Shown one piece after another: positions 1-7,140 of a stretch of DNA of 64,000 bases (the stretch's first letter is position 1; every line of letters starts with the position of its first letter). The notes beneath the pieces are model-generated. The model saw only the letters and a list, made by a program, of their open reading frames with translations. It searched no databases and was not told the origin of the DNA. Source of the stretch: DASPRG01 sp963796125 (GTDB taxonomy: Bacteria > Nitrospirota > Thermodesulfovibrionia > Thermodesulfovibrionales > SM23-35); NCBI GenBank assembly GCA_963796125.1, contig CAWCKM010000050.1:1-64000 (forward strand), in the 5' to 3' direction. Made by a program: the position numbers and the translations under genes.

Positions 1-330
1 GCATAGGCTTGTAGGTTTTGCACTTTAGTTCTTCGGCTATGCCCTCAATATACTTCTGTAGCTCCTCTTCCCTCTCCTCTATGTTCTCAAAGGTTATTCC
101 GTCTACTTCTGCAGCTCTTTTGTTCGACCTGACAAGTCTGTAAGCATGGCTCAGGATATCCATCCTGTATACCTTGTCATAGAGAAGATAGAATCTGTAC
201 TCCTTCTCTTGCTTGGCCTTCTGGTATAGTTTCCTCTGAAGTTCCGAATCTTTCGGAGTTTCAAGTCCCTAATGCGTTCGGGACAATCTCCCTTTTCTTC
301 CTTTCTTCAGAAACATGATTAAGGCATTGC
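1..330 (-). pseudogene. ltrA: Group II intron reverse transcriptase/maturase, N-terminal part (runs off window)
   Basis: Reading the minus strand from about 255 down to 1 gives the conserved start of a group II intron-encoded reverse transcriptase: an LETPKDSELQRKLYQKAK segment, then FYLLYDKVYR, HAYRLVRSNK, VDGITFENIEE and KTYKPM. This is the RT0/RT1 region; the catalytic YADD block would lie beyond the window edge. A stop codon directly precedes the LETPK segment, while the expected upstream residues (CPERIRD) are in another frame, so the N-terminus carries a one-base frameshift. The protein normally acts in splicing and retrohoming of its host intron. Whether it is active cannot be judged because the rest is outside the window. 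Confidence 0.75.
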
Positions 331-800
331 CCCTTTCTCTTTCAAGGTTCTGTTGTCCTTGAAATGCTGTCGGTACTATGGGCAACTCCGACTCCCTTAC
401 AGACCCGATGAAATTTCGTTTCCTTATATCCATCAGTTGCCGTCCCTATCGGGACATCCGTAAGGGTCTCCCGTGCTACCTCGAATGGCTTCCTCTGCGT
501 GTCGCCCCTGCTACCCCGGGAGTCCACCTGTCCGGTTATGGCAGTTTTCGTTAGGTCAGGTGTTTCAGCCTTCCCCTTGTGTCCATAGGGTCGGCAACTC
601 CTCATTGGTTTAACGAGGCTACATGTGTAGGTTCGCTTACACTGCAACCCGCAGGTTTGCTTGACTCACTTTTCTGAGCCTTTGTCAGGGAACTCAGCGC
701 TTCAGGTTACCCTTTGCGCCTCCCTCAAGCTACGTGGGCGAACTGCCGAATTCCCACGATCAGACTTTAACTGACAAGTCATTCGCTATACACGGCATAC
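331..800 (-). other. 5' ribozyme region of group II intron (domain I-IV side)
   Basis: This 470-base stretch upstream of the reverse-transcriptase start on the minus strand is GC-rich and structured. The only open frame in it (about 100 codons, 342-647) has the low-information composition of a chance frame across intron RNA and I do not treat it as a gene. Position and context fit the 5' ribozyme domains of the intron whose maturase begins at 330. The exact 5' splice boundary is uncertain; it should be near 790-800, just before the inverted repeat of the neighbouring transposase element. Confidence 0.5.
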
Positions 801-820
801 GGACAACCCCCATATTTCTA
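801..820. repeat. Left inverted repeat of RAYT element
   Basis: The 20 bases here are the reverse complement of 1524-1543 with one mismatch (core GGACAACCCCCATAT against ATATGGGGGTTGTCC). The pair brackets the transposase gene exactly, the right copy overlapping its stop codon, so they are the likely ends of the mobile unit. Confidence 0.8.
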
Positions 821-849
821 TTGACATAATTTTAGAGTTCTCCTAATAT
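821..849 (+). promoter_or_regulatory. Sigma-70-type promoter of the RAYT transposase
   Basis: TTGACA at 821-826 is followed after 17 bases by TAATAT at 844-849. The transposase ATG at 855 is only five bases beyond the -10, so transcription would begin at or next to the start codon and the message would be leaderless. Confidence 0.55.
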
Positions 850-854
850 TCAAC

Positions 855-1526
855 ATGCCAAGGATAGCGAGAATTATAGTTCCTAAATATCCTCATCATA
901 TAACCCAAAGAGGGACGAATAAGTCGGAGATCTTCATAGATACGGATGATCGTTCTTACTTTCTGAAATTACTTGATGAGGTTTTAGTAAAAACTCAGTC
1001 GGAGTTATGGGCATATTGTCTAATGAACAATCATTTTCATTTATTGATTACTCCAGAGAGTTCAGATGGGTTGGGGAAGTGTCTTCACGGAATTACATTT
1101 CGATATGCTCAGTACTTCAACAACAAATATAGACGCAGAGGCAGGCTCTGGGAGAATCGTTATTTTTCCTGCCCCGTAGATAAAAATGAATATTTGTGGG
1201 CTGTAGTAAAGTATATAGAGATGAACCCGGTCAGGGCAAAGATCGTAAAGAATCCCGAAGACTGGAGATGGTCAAGTGCTCAAAAACATATCAAAGGAAG
1301 GGATAACAAAGATGCTAAACTTCATGAATGGTTGGAGGATGAAGAGAGAAAAGAATATGCGAAGATGATAGTTGAAGAAGCATTGCAAGAGAACATAAGG
1401 AAAGCTACATCTACAGGCAGACCTTTATGTAAGGGAACTGTTCTGGACAAATTAGAAAAAATACTAAACCGAACTTTAAAACCTAAGAAAGGAGGAAGAC
1501 CGAACAAGAAGGTTGTTAAACAATAA
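855..1526 (+). CDS. REP-associated tyrosine transposase (RAYT, Y1_Tnp family)
   Basis: A 223-residue single-domain HUH transposase of the IS200/RAYT type. The family start MPRIARIIVP..YPHHITQRG is present, the metal-binding HUH motif is NHFHLLI near residue 60, and the catalytic tyrosine lies in YIEMNPVRA near residue 120. The C-terminal tail is basic (KPKKGGRPNKK). Such enzymes nick and join single-stranded DNA and are linked with movement of REP-type palindromes. It is intact, flanked by a 20-bp inverted repeat, and sits beside a group II intron; no passenger gene is included. Many short palindromes elsewhere in the window are possible substrates, but that link is inference. The start is fixed by family alignment although no ribosome-binding site precedes it. 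Confidence 0.9.
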   Translation: MPRIARIIVPKYPHHITQRGTNKSEIFIDTDDRSYFLKLLDEVLVKTQSELWAYCLMNNHFHLLITPESSDGLGKCLHGITFRYAQYFNNKYRRRGRLWENRYFSCPVDKNEYLWAVVKYIEMNPVRAKIVKNPEDWRWSSAQKHIKGRDNKDAKLHEWLEDEERKEYAKMIVEEALQENIRKATSTGRPLCKGTVLDKLEKILNRTLKPKKGGRPNKKVVKQ

Positions 1527-1543
1527 AAATATGGGGGTTGTCC
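1524..1543. repeat. Right inverted repeat of RAYT element
   Basis: Inverted partner of 801-820 (19 of 20 bases). It begins in the transposase stop codon TAA (1524-1526). Confidence 0.8.
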
Positions 1544-1702
1544 CACCTCTGTTTGCCTTCTGTTTGTGCTGTTTGAGCCTGCTGTTTGAGAACATTTCAG
1601 AATATTGTACGATCCTTGACAAGATCCGCTCATTCTGACGTCACGCGTGTTTCTCCTTTAAAACCTCACTTCACTTAGCAGTTAACCGCCGCCTCAGCAC
1701 TG

Positions 1703-2257
1703 CTATTGCGCCGGATACGGCGTAGCCGGGGATGACGGAGCATACATCGGCGGTGCATAGCCCGAGCCCGGAGGCGGAGGAGGTGGTGGTATTCTCTGGA
1801 TAGAACGGGTCCGCGTCACCGTTCCTGGAATCTGGTTACCCTTGGCATACATGCACTGCATATATGCAATATCGTACCTACGCTGTGCTTCCCATCCATA
1901 GACGCGTGCAGAATCGGCGCCTGCTGCTGTACCGAACAAAAGTCCGCTCGCAGCGCCGATGGCCGCGCCAGTACCAGCATCACCTGAGGCAGAGCCAATG
2001 GCTGTGCCGAGGCCAGCTCCGATGACTGTACCTGCGACAGCGCCTGTAACAGTATTCTGATTGACCGTTTCCTGAGGGGATAGTCCAATCTGCTGTGCTG
2101 CCCATTGCCTGCAGACTGCGTCCTCTGCCTGGAATACCTCAAAAGGTTTTTCGGGTGGTGGCAATACCATCACACTAGGGCCCGTGGGGATGGTCGCACA
2201 TCCACCTATCACCAACAAAGCCAATAACAAAAAGATGATAATTCTGTATTTCATCAT
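1703..2257 (-). CDS. Glycine-zipper lipoprotein
   Basis: An exported protein of about 184 residues. The start is placed at an ATG pair (2257/2254) because AAGGAGT lies about six bases upstream; a longer open frame to 2296 lacks this. The N-terminus is MMKYRIIIFLLLALLVIGGC, a lipoprotein signal with lipobox (IGGC). The middle is a glycine zipper of alternating Gly/Ala (TVIGAGLGTAIG, GAAIGAASGLLFG), which in this family forms a membrane-associated helical hairpin. The C-terminus is proline-rich (IPPPPPPPG). It is the last gene of a five-gene envelope operon; its ribosome-binding site lies inside the last codons of the gene before it, suggesting translational coupling. Specific function unknown. 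Confidence 0.75.
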   Translation of the reverse strand: MMKYRIIIFLLLALLVIGGCATIPTGPSVMVLPPPEKPFEVFQAEDAVCRQWAAQQIGLSPQETVNQNTVTGAVAGTVIGAGLGTAIGSASGDAGTGAAIGAASGLLFGTAAGADSARVYGWEAQRRYDIAYMQCMYAKGNQIPGTVTRTRSIQRIPPPPPPPGSGYAPPMYAPSSPATPYPAQ

Positions 2258-2261
2258 GTCT

Positions 2262-2732
2262 TTACTCCTTCTCGTCAGGCGGAGCTGATGGAACAACTTT
2301 CAGCCAGCCACCAGGACACTTTTTAATATATGGATAGTATCCCTCAGGATTTTGGCAGAAATACCAATAATACTGTTGCTCTGGCTGCGGAGCCGGCTGG
2401 GCATACGTCGGAGACTCCCTTTGGATAATGACGGGTGGTTCCGAATAGTATGGATAGGACGGATAGTATTGATAGTAGGGATAGTACGAATAGTAGGGAG
2501 GGCCCCACCACCACGGCCCCCAACCCCATCCTGGACCGATCCAGACACTTCCATGCCAGCTACTCCCACCATGATGATCATCTCCACCATGCCAGTCACC
2601 TCCACCACGATGGTCACCTCCACCATGACGGTCACCGCCATGGCGGCCACCACCATCAGCTGTGTATCCTGGTATGGTGACTGCAAAGAGAAACACCAAA
2701 ACAACTGTGATAAGACAAATTGTATTTTTCAT
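2262..2732 (-). CDS. Exported Gly/His- and Tyr-rich protein
   Basis: A 156-residue protein with a clear signal peptide (MKNTICLITVVLVFLFAV, cleavage after PGYTA). The mature part begins with a His/Gly/Asp-rich stretch (repeats such as RHGGDRHGGGD) that could bind metal, then a Trp/Pro/Tyr-rich stretch (WGWGPWWWGPPYYSYY) and a conserved-looking C-terminal motif with two cysteines (YFCQNPEGYYPYIKKCPGGW). Similar small proteins occur in envelope-stress regulons, but no enzymatic role is known to me. It is the fourth gene of the operon reading from 5703 towards 1703. The biased composition, not a domain match, drives the call. Confidence 0.7.
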   Translation of the reverse strand: MKNTICLITVVLVFLFAVTIPGYTADGGGRHGGDRHGGGDHRGGGDWHGGDDHHGGSSWHGSVWIGPGWGWGPWWWGPPYYSYYPYYQYYPSYPYYSEPPVIIQRESPTYAQPAPQPEQQYYWYFCQNPEGYYPYIKKCPGGWLKVVPSAPPDEKE

Positions 2733-2783
2733 TTTTATCTCCTTTTCATTTTATTACAATCTACGAATCGGACTCTCTGGCCT

Positions 2784-3069
2784 CTAAAATCTCTGTCCCC
2801 TCTCAGTTGGTATTTCTCCCCTTTTCTCCACCGGGCCTCCCTGAGTTCCGGGTTCCTCTATTTCTTTTTGTTCCCGTTTCTTCTGTTCAGGGGATACTTT
2901 CTCTTTCTGTTCCGGTACTATCTGTTTTTGAGGTTTTCCCGATTCCTTCTTTGGAAAAACTCCACGCTCTTTCTGCTCGACCGGGGGCATCTTCATTTCC
3001 TTCTGTGGAGGACTTCCATATTCCCTCTGTTTAGGCGGAGTTCTCTCCATCTTCCTCTCTGCAGGAAAT
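2784..3069 (-). other. Out-of-frame continuation of the FecR protein tail
   Basis: Immediately after the stop at 3070 the +1 frame is open to 2784 and reads KRSKFPAERKMERTPPKQ and further Pro/Glu/Lys/Gln-rich sequence. This matches the composition of the tail just upstream (PPEKRMPANPEEK), so a single-base indel near 3075-3085 probably cut about 90 residues from the protein. An independent small gene starting at 3050 is possible but no ribosome-binding site supports it. Confidence 0.5.
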
Positions 3070-4650
3070 TTACTTCTCTTCTGGGTTAGCAGGCATCCTC
3101 TTCTCTGGTGGAATGCCTTTTATATCCTTTTGCTCAGGATATTCCCTCTTCCTTTCCACAGGTGCTTTTTGCTTCTCAGGTCTTTCAATTTTCCTCTCAG
3201 CAGGAACCCTGTATTCTTTGCGCTCACGGGAGGGCTCTACTACCTTCTCCCTGGGTGCTTTGCCTTTCTCTGACTTCAGGGGCATTTCTGCTGATGGTGA
3301 TCCGGGTCTCATTACGGAATACGTTTTTCTTGGAACAAGGGGTCTTTCCTTCTTCCTTTCCTCAACCTTTACCTCTCTGATTCTCATAGGAGGTTGATTT
3401 CCACCTTTTATCTCTCTCAAGTCAGGCCGGCGGGTCTCCTTAATCGGCTCTATAGCCGGTCTCCCTACGCTTATCTTCTCTCTCAGAAATGGGTTCTCTT
3501 TAACATGGACGGGGCCGTTTTTTCTTCCCCTGACAAAGGTATCCTTATGAATAACAGTCACCGCGTTATTCACATATACATTCTTATATACGTTCTTCAC
3601 CCTGATATTGGTTACGTTTACACGTGTAATGTTCACGCTGTGGGGGCCGTAATACCCATAGCCGTAATATGTTTCTCGCGGTGCAAGGGGAACCCATGCA
3701 ACATAATCAGGTGTATATACCCAGCTCACATATCCAGGTCCCCAATAGACAGCACCTCTTACAGGAGGAACCCAGCACCATCCAATGGATACGTTAAAGA
3801 CCCATCTACCATAATGATAAGGAGCCCATCCCCATGGTTCATAGGAAACCCAAACGTAATCACCTCTTATCCATACCCATCTTCCCTGTCTGTACGGTGC
3901 CCATCCCGCTGAAACAACAACCGACGGCGTCCACACATAACCATACTCCGGTACGGATCGCCAAGTGCCATATCTGTCAAAATCATAGGAATATGGAGAG
4001 AGTTCTTCAGGAAGATAACGTGAACTGTACCGTTTTTCATAAAGTGCCCTGTCCCGTTCTTCGTTCCATCTCGTCCAACCATCAGAAGGTTCCAGGGGAT
4101 GAAGGTCTGCATAGTCATCTCCTCTTATAGACAGAGTGTACCCTTCATTAACCGTTGTACTTCCCTTCTTAGTTTCTGCATAGACAAAACCTTCCTCTAC
4201 AGAAATATCCGAAGATCGGTCATCAGGAATATCAACCCTGAATATTCCCCTGTCATAAGTACGAATTGAGGAAACCGGTGTGTCGAGTTGTACGAGATGT
4301 CCCTTCGGTCCTCTGAAATTAACGTATGCATGCCCTGTATCAAGATAAAACTGATAAGAATGGTCCTCTATCCTCAATATATCGAGGGATGAATTTTCCC
4401 TCAAACGCAAAACGGTTCCGTCGTTTAACAGAATTTCAGCCCTTCCCTCTTCCGGGACCCATAGTCTATCACCCTCGTTCAACGGCATGTTGATAACAGC
4501 AGGAACCCAATCCCCTGTATCTTCTGTATGTATCTGGACATCACCATCTATGAGACTCAGCCGCACTGCTCCAAGGTTCTCGGGATAAGAATATGAGGGC
4601 ATTATGAAAAGCGCTGCCAGAAAAATCATCAATGTTATTCTCTTCTTCAT
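3070..4650 (-). CDS. FecR-domain exported protein with Trp/Tyr-Pro repeats
   Basis: A 526-residue secreted protein. After a signal peptide (MKKRITLMIFLAALFIMPSYS) comes a FecR-like beta domain at about residues 28-170 (VRLSLIDGDVQI, GDRLWVPEEGRAEILLNDGTVLRL, TPVSSIRTYDRGIFRVDI). Residues about 210-330 hold aromatic repeats of the DUF6600 type (GYVWTP, GWAPYRQGRWVW, PWGWAPYHYGRWVF, CWVPP, VAWVPLAP). The C-terminal 130 residues are a charged Pro/Glu/Lys/Arg-rich tail. FecR domains are usually periplasmic and act in sensing or glycan binding. The same charged composition continues past the stop codon in the +1 frame down to 2784, so the annotated end may be a frameshift. Third gene of the envelope operon. 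Confidence 0.8.
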   Translation of the reverse strand: MKKRITLMIFLAALFIMPSYSYPENLGAVRLSLIDGDVQIHTEDTGDWVPAVINMPLNEGDRLWVPEEGRAEILLNDGTVLRLRENSSLDILRIEDHSYQFYLDTGHAYVNFRGPKGHLVQLDTPVSSIRTYDRGIFRVDIPDDRSSDISVEEGFVYAETKKGSTTVNEGYTLSIRGDDYADLHPLEPSDGWTRWNEERDRALYEKRYSSRYLPEELSPYSYDFDRYGTWRSVPEYGYVWTPSVVVSAGWAPYRQGRWVWIRGDYVWVSYEPWGWAPYHYGRWVFNVSIGWCWVPPVRGAVYWGPGYVSWVYTPDYVAWVPLAPRETYYGYGYYGPHSVNITRVNVTNIRVKNVYKNVYVNNAVTVIHKDTFVRGRKNGPVHVKENPFLREKISVGRPAIEPIKETRRPDLREIKGGNQPPMRIREVKVEERKKERPLVPRKTYSVMRPGSPSAEMPLKSEKGKAPREKVVEPSRERKEYRVPAERKIERPEKQKAPVERKREYPEQKDIKGIPPEKRMPANPEEK

Positions 4651-4667
4651 AGTTTTCTCCTTTCTCT

Positions 4668-5261
4668 CTAATATATTGATCGTATCCTTCCTGTCCTCTT
4701 GTCTATTATCACTCTATCAACAACGACATTGTTTCTGTCTCTGATTTCTGCCTCAAAGAAGCCGTCTCTTCCTTTAATCTCACCTATCGTTACTTTGTGT
4801 TGAGAAAAATATTTCTGGAGCATATTCCTTGCTTCTACATCCGTTCTAACAATCTTCCTCTCACCGTATTTTCCCTGCCGTGGTCCGGGATAATAATCTC
4901 CATAAGGATATCTTTCACCTTTCCATCCGTTCCTTATTTTCCATTCTTCCAGTCTTTTCCTTTCTTCCCGTGCCTTCCACTCTTCCAACCGTTTCTGTGC
5001 TTCCCGCACTCTCCATTGTTCCAATCGTCTCTGCGCTTCCCGTGCCTTCCATTGTTCCATCCTTTTCTGTGCTTCTCTCGCTTTCCACTGTTCCAGACCT
5101 TTCCATTCCTCCGGCGGTTTCAATTCTTCCTGTGTATTCCCTTTTTCTTGAAGATTCCGCCCTCCCTGAGAATTCCCGTCATGCTCGGCCATCGCATAGA
5201 AGTTTGGAAGAAACTCAGAGATCAAGAATATGAAAAGGATTGTTATCGGTATTTTTTTCAT
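4668..5261 (-). CDS. Exported protein with 12-residue helical repeats and PepSY-like C-terminus
   Basis: A 197-residue protein with signal peptide (MKKIPITILFIFLISEFLPNFYAMA). Residues about 55-115 consist of a tandem 12-residue repeat with consensus EQWKAREAQKRL (four good copies plus a degenerate fifth), strongly charged and predicted to be one long helix. The C-terminal 60 residues (RNMLQKYFSQHKVTIGEIKGRDGFFEAEI...VVDRVIIDKRTGRIRSIY) resemble a PepSY domain, a family of periplasmic inhibitory or binding modules. It is the second gene of the envelope operon. The repeat is also visible as a 36-bp tandem repeat in DNA, so copy number may vary between strains. Function unknown. Confidence 0.7.
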   Translation of the reverse strand: MKKIPITILFIFLISEFLPNFYAMAEHDGNSQGGRNLQEKGNTQEELKPPEEWKGLEQWKAREAQKRMEQWKAREAQRRLEQWRVREAQKRLEEWKAREERKRLEEWKIRNGWKGERYPYGDYYPGPRQGKYGERKIVRTDVEARNMLQKYFSQHKVTIGEIKGRDGFFEAEIRDRNNVVVDRVIIDKRTGRIRSIY

Positions 5262-5337
5262 TGTCTTCTGAATATTCTATTCAGGGAGCTCCCGCTCCCT
5301 GAATTTTACATCCTTCCTATAGCAACCTGCAACGCAT

Positions 5338-5703
5338 CTATTGCGTCCCGCAAGTTCCCATTCTTTTTTCCCTGTGATGCCCCTTCAGGCATCGTACATT
5401 CACGTCATACTTATCGGCTGCTTGCTGAATGCTTACCTTGAGGTCTCTGATTTCCTGCTTCAGTATGCTTATGCGTTTGTCATCAGGCGCCTCTTTCACG
5501 TATTCCTTTTTAAGTTCCAGTTTTTTAGTCATCATCTCGTCTCTCTGACTCAGCGTCTCCTTCTGGAACTGTTTTACCTTCTCTATATCCAGGTTCTGAC
5601 AGGCATTCGTTCCGGACGGACCCCGATATCCAAATGCAAAGACAGTGCCCATAATAAGCACACCCATTACTACTAATATCCCTATGATGGTTTTGCCTCT
5701 CAC
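5338..5703 (-). CDS. Periplasmic Spy/CpxP/ZraP-like stress protein
   Basis: About 121 residues from a GTG start at 5703, chosen because AAGGAGGTGA stands seven bases upstream; an ATG at 5730 would put the ribosome-binding site inside the gene. The N-terminus is a signal anchor (GKTIIGILVVMGVLIMGTVFAFG). The rest is helical and charged: a QFQKETLSQRDEMMTKKLELKKEY segment, then DKRISILKQEIRDLKVSIQQAADKY. This is the pattern of LTXXQ-type periplasmic chaperones (Spy, CpxP, ZraP), which bind unfolded proteins or metal and damp a two-component system. It is the first gene of the operon, directly downstream of the kinase gene and behind the four-box promoter at 5737-5789. Confidence 0.7.
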   Translation of the reverse strand: MRGKTIIGILVVMGVLIMGTVFAFGYRGPSGTNACQNLDIEKVKQFQKETLSQRDEMMTKKLELKKEYVKEAPDDKRISILKQEIRDLKVSIQQAADKYDVNVRCLKGHHREKRMGTCGTQ

Positions 5704-5736
5704 TATCTTCACCTCCTTCCTTTGATTCATGCCTTA

Positions 5737-5789
5737 AGCATACCAAAGGATTGTGAAGGTATCACGAACGAATTATGAAAAATTGTGAA
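5737..5789 (-). promoter_or_regulatory. Four-box TTCAYAA promoter of the envelope operon
   Basis: On the minus strand four heptamers start at 5789 (TTCACAA), 5779 (TTCATAA), 5768 (TTCGTGA) and 5757 (TTCACAA), with steps of 10, 11 and 11 bp, followed by a -10 hexamer TATGCT (5742-5737). The GTG start at 5703 lies 33 bases beyond. Repeats one helical turn apart are typical of OmpR/PhoB-family binding sites. The first two boxes overlap the last codons and stop of the kinase gene. The same arrangement occurs at 17246-17296 and 32188-32240. Confidence 0.75.
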
Positions 5790-7140
5790 TAGCTTGAAGG
5801 GGTATAAAAACAGTAAAAGTAGCCCCTTTTCCATATTCACTTTTCACCTCAATTCTCCCTTCGTGGGCCTCTGCGAGGTCCTTTGCTATGGAAAGCCCAA
5901 GACCAAGACCTCCTTCTGATACTTTATAAAATCTTTCAAAAACATAGGGAAGATCTTCCGGCCTGATGCCATGTCCTGTGTCACCTACCTCAATGAATAT
6001 ATCCGAATTTTGTTTTCCTGACTTTACCCATACTATGCCACCCCTGTCTGTGGCTTTTATGGCATTGCTTAACAGGTTAACGATAATCTGGCTCAGTCTG
6101 TCAGGATCAGCATGCACGAAAAGTTTTTCTGCACATTGGATATCAAAAGCAATACCTTTGTCCAGCATGAGTTTAGAGAATCTTTCCATGATATGTGTTA
6201 AAAATGGATTAAGTTCTATGTCTTGTTTTCTGAGCCACATGGAACTTGCCTCAGCCTGAGAGAGTTCTTCAATTCCTTCAAGGATATGCCTCAGTCTGTT
6301 TATCTCTTCATTTAATGAATTAAGGTGTTCCTTGTCAGCAGGGATCAATCCGTCTATCATACCTTCAACTTCTCCCCTTACAGCACTTATCGGTGTCCTC
6401 AGTTCGTGTGCAACATCAGAAATGAGCTTTCTTCTCAGTGACTCCTGCTTTTCCAGATGCTGAGCCATGGTATTGAATGTTTCCGACAATCTGCTTATTT
6501 CGTCTCTCCCTAAGATTTCAACCCTGCTCTTGAGATCCCCTTCACTAATAGCCTTTGCAGCAGATTCAAGTTTCCTGACAGGATCTATGAGTTTCTTCGA
6601 AAAAACAAAACTGAAAAGAATAGCTGATCCCCCTACTGCAAGAAGCGAAATAAGCAGAAATTGATTTGACCTTCGTATAAAAATAAACTCCTTTTCAGGA
6701 AGCAGGAATCTCACTTCAAGAAGGCCGATTTCTTTTCCTTCCAGGAAAAGAGGATATGGAAGAAAATCACCTTTTTCTGCTGATGTCCTTGTCTCAGAGA
6801 TGGCCCTAATCCTCCTCTGCATTGAAGGAGAGAGTTTTCTGATAGCCCTTTCAGTATCCATAACTGTACTACCGTTCATGTCTTTCAGTCTTGTCTCAAG
6901 TCCCATCAGGAATGCCCAGACTGCATCTTCAGCAATGATGTCTTCTTTCCAATCAGAATGTTTTTCATATGTTCCCTCCATGCTAGCCACTACCCGGTAT
7001 GCCCTGTCTTCCATTTCACCTTCGAGGTAATCCCTGAAATCTCTTACCATCAGTCCTCGCAGGAAAAATGCTGATGAAAGAGCAACCAGAGAGACAACAA
7101 AAAGGAGGAGAAAAAACTTTACCCAGAGACTCCTAAGCAT
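5773..7140 (-). CDS. Envelope sensor histidine kinase (HAMP, HisKA, HATPase)
   Basis: A 455-residue membrane kinase from the ATG at 7140, which overlaps the regulator gene by eight bases (ATGCTTAG). First transmembrane helix near residues 8-30 (FFLLLFVVSLVALSSAFFL), a periplasmic domain of about 120 residues, a second helix (FLLISLLAVGGSAILFSFVF), HAMP (KKLIDPVRKLESAAKAISEGD), H-box SDVAHELRTPISAV, N-box NLLSNAIKAT, G1 DTGHGI, F-box FERFYKV and G2 GGLGLGLSIAKDL. All catalytic boxes are intact. With the OmpR-type regulator it should form a CpxAR-like or ZraSR-like pair, inferred from the Spy-like protein and exported genes directly downstream. The periplasmic ligand is unknown. Confidence 0.9.
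   Translation of the reverse strand: MLRSLWVKFFLLLFVVSLVALSSAFFLRGLMVRDFRDYLEGEMEDRAYRVVASMEGTYEKHSDWKEDIIAEDAVWAFLMGLETRLKDMNGSTVMDTERAIRKLSPSMQRRIRAISETRTSAEKGDFLPYPLFLEGKEIGLLEVRFLLPEKEFIFIRRSNQFLLISLLAVGGSAILFSFVFSKKLIDPVRKLESAAKAISEGDLKSRVEILGRDEISRLSETFNTMAQHLEKQESLRRKLISDVAHELRTPISAVRGEVEGMIDGLIPADKEHLNSLNEEINRLRHILEGIEELSQAEASSMWLRKQDIELNPFLTHIMERFSKLMLDKGIAFDIQCAEKLFVHADPDRLSQIIVNLLSNAIKATDRGGIVWVKSGKQNSDIFIEVGDTGHGIRPEDLPYVFERFYKVSEGGLGLGLSIAKDLAEAHEGRIEVKSEYGKGATFTVFIPLQAIHNFS

Noticed and set aside
342..647. 101-codon frame on the minus strand in the intron 5' region
   Set aside because: Composition and place fit intron ribozyme sequence upstream of the maturase; no ribosome-binding site or domain.
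2352..3089. 245-codon plus-strand frame across the exported operon
   Set aside because: Antisense shadow of low-complexity coding sequence with Ser/Phe/Leu-rich nonsense.
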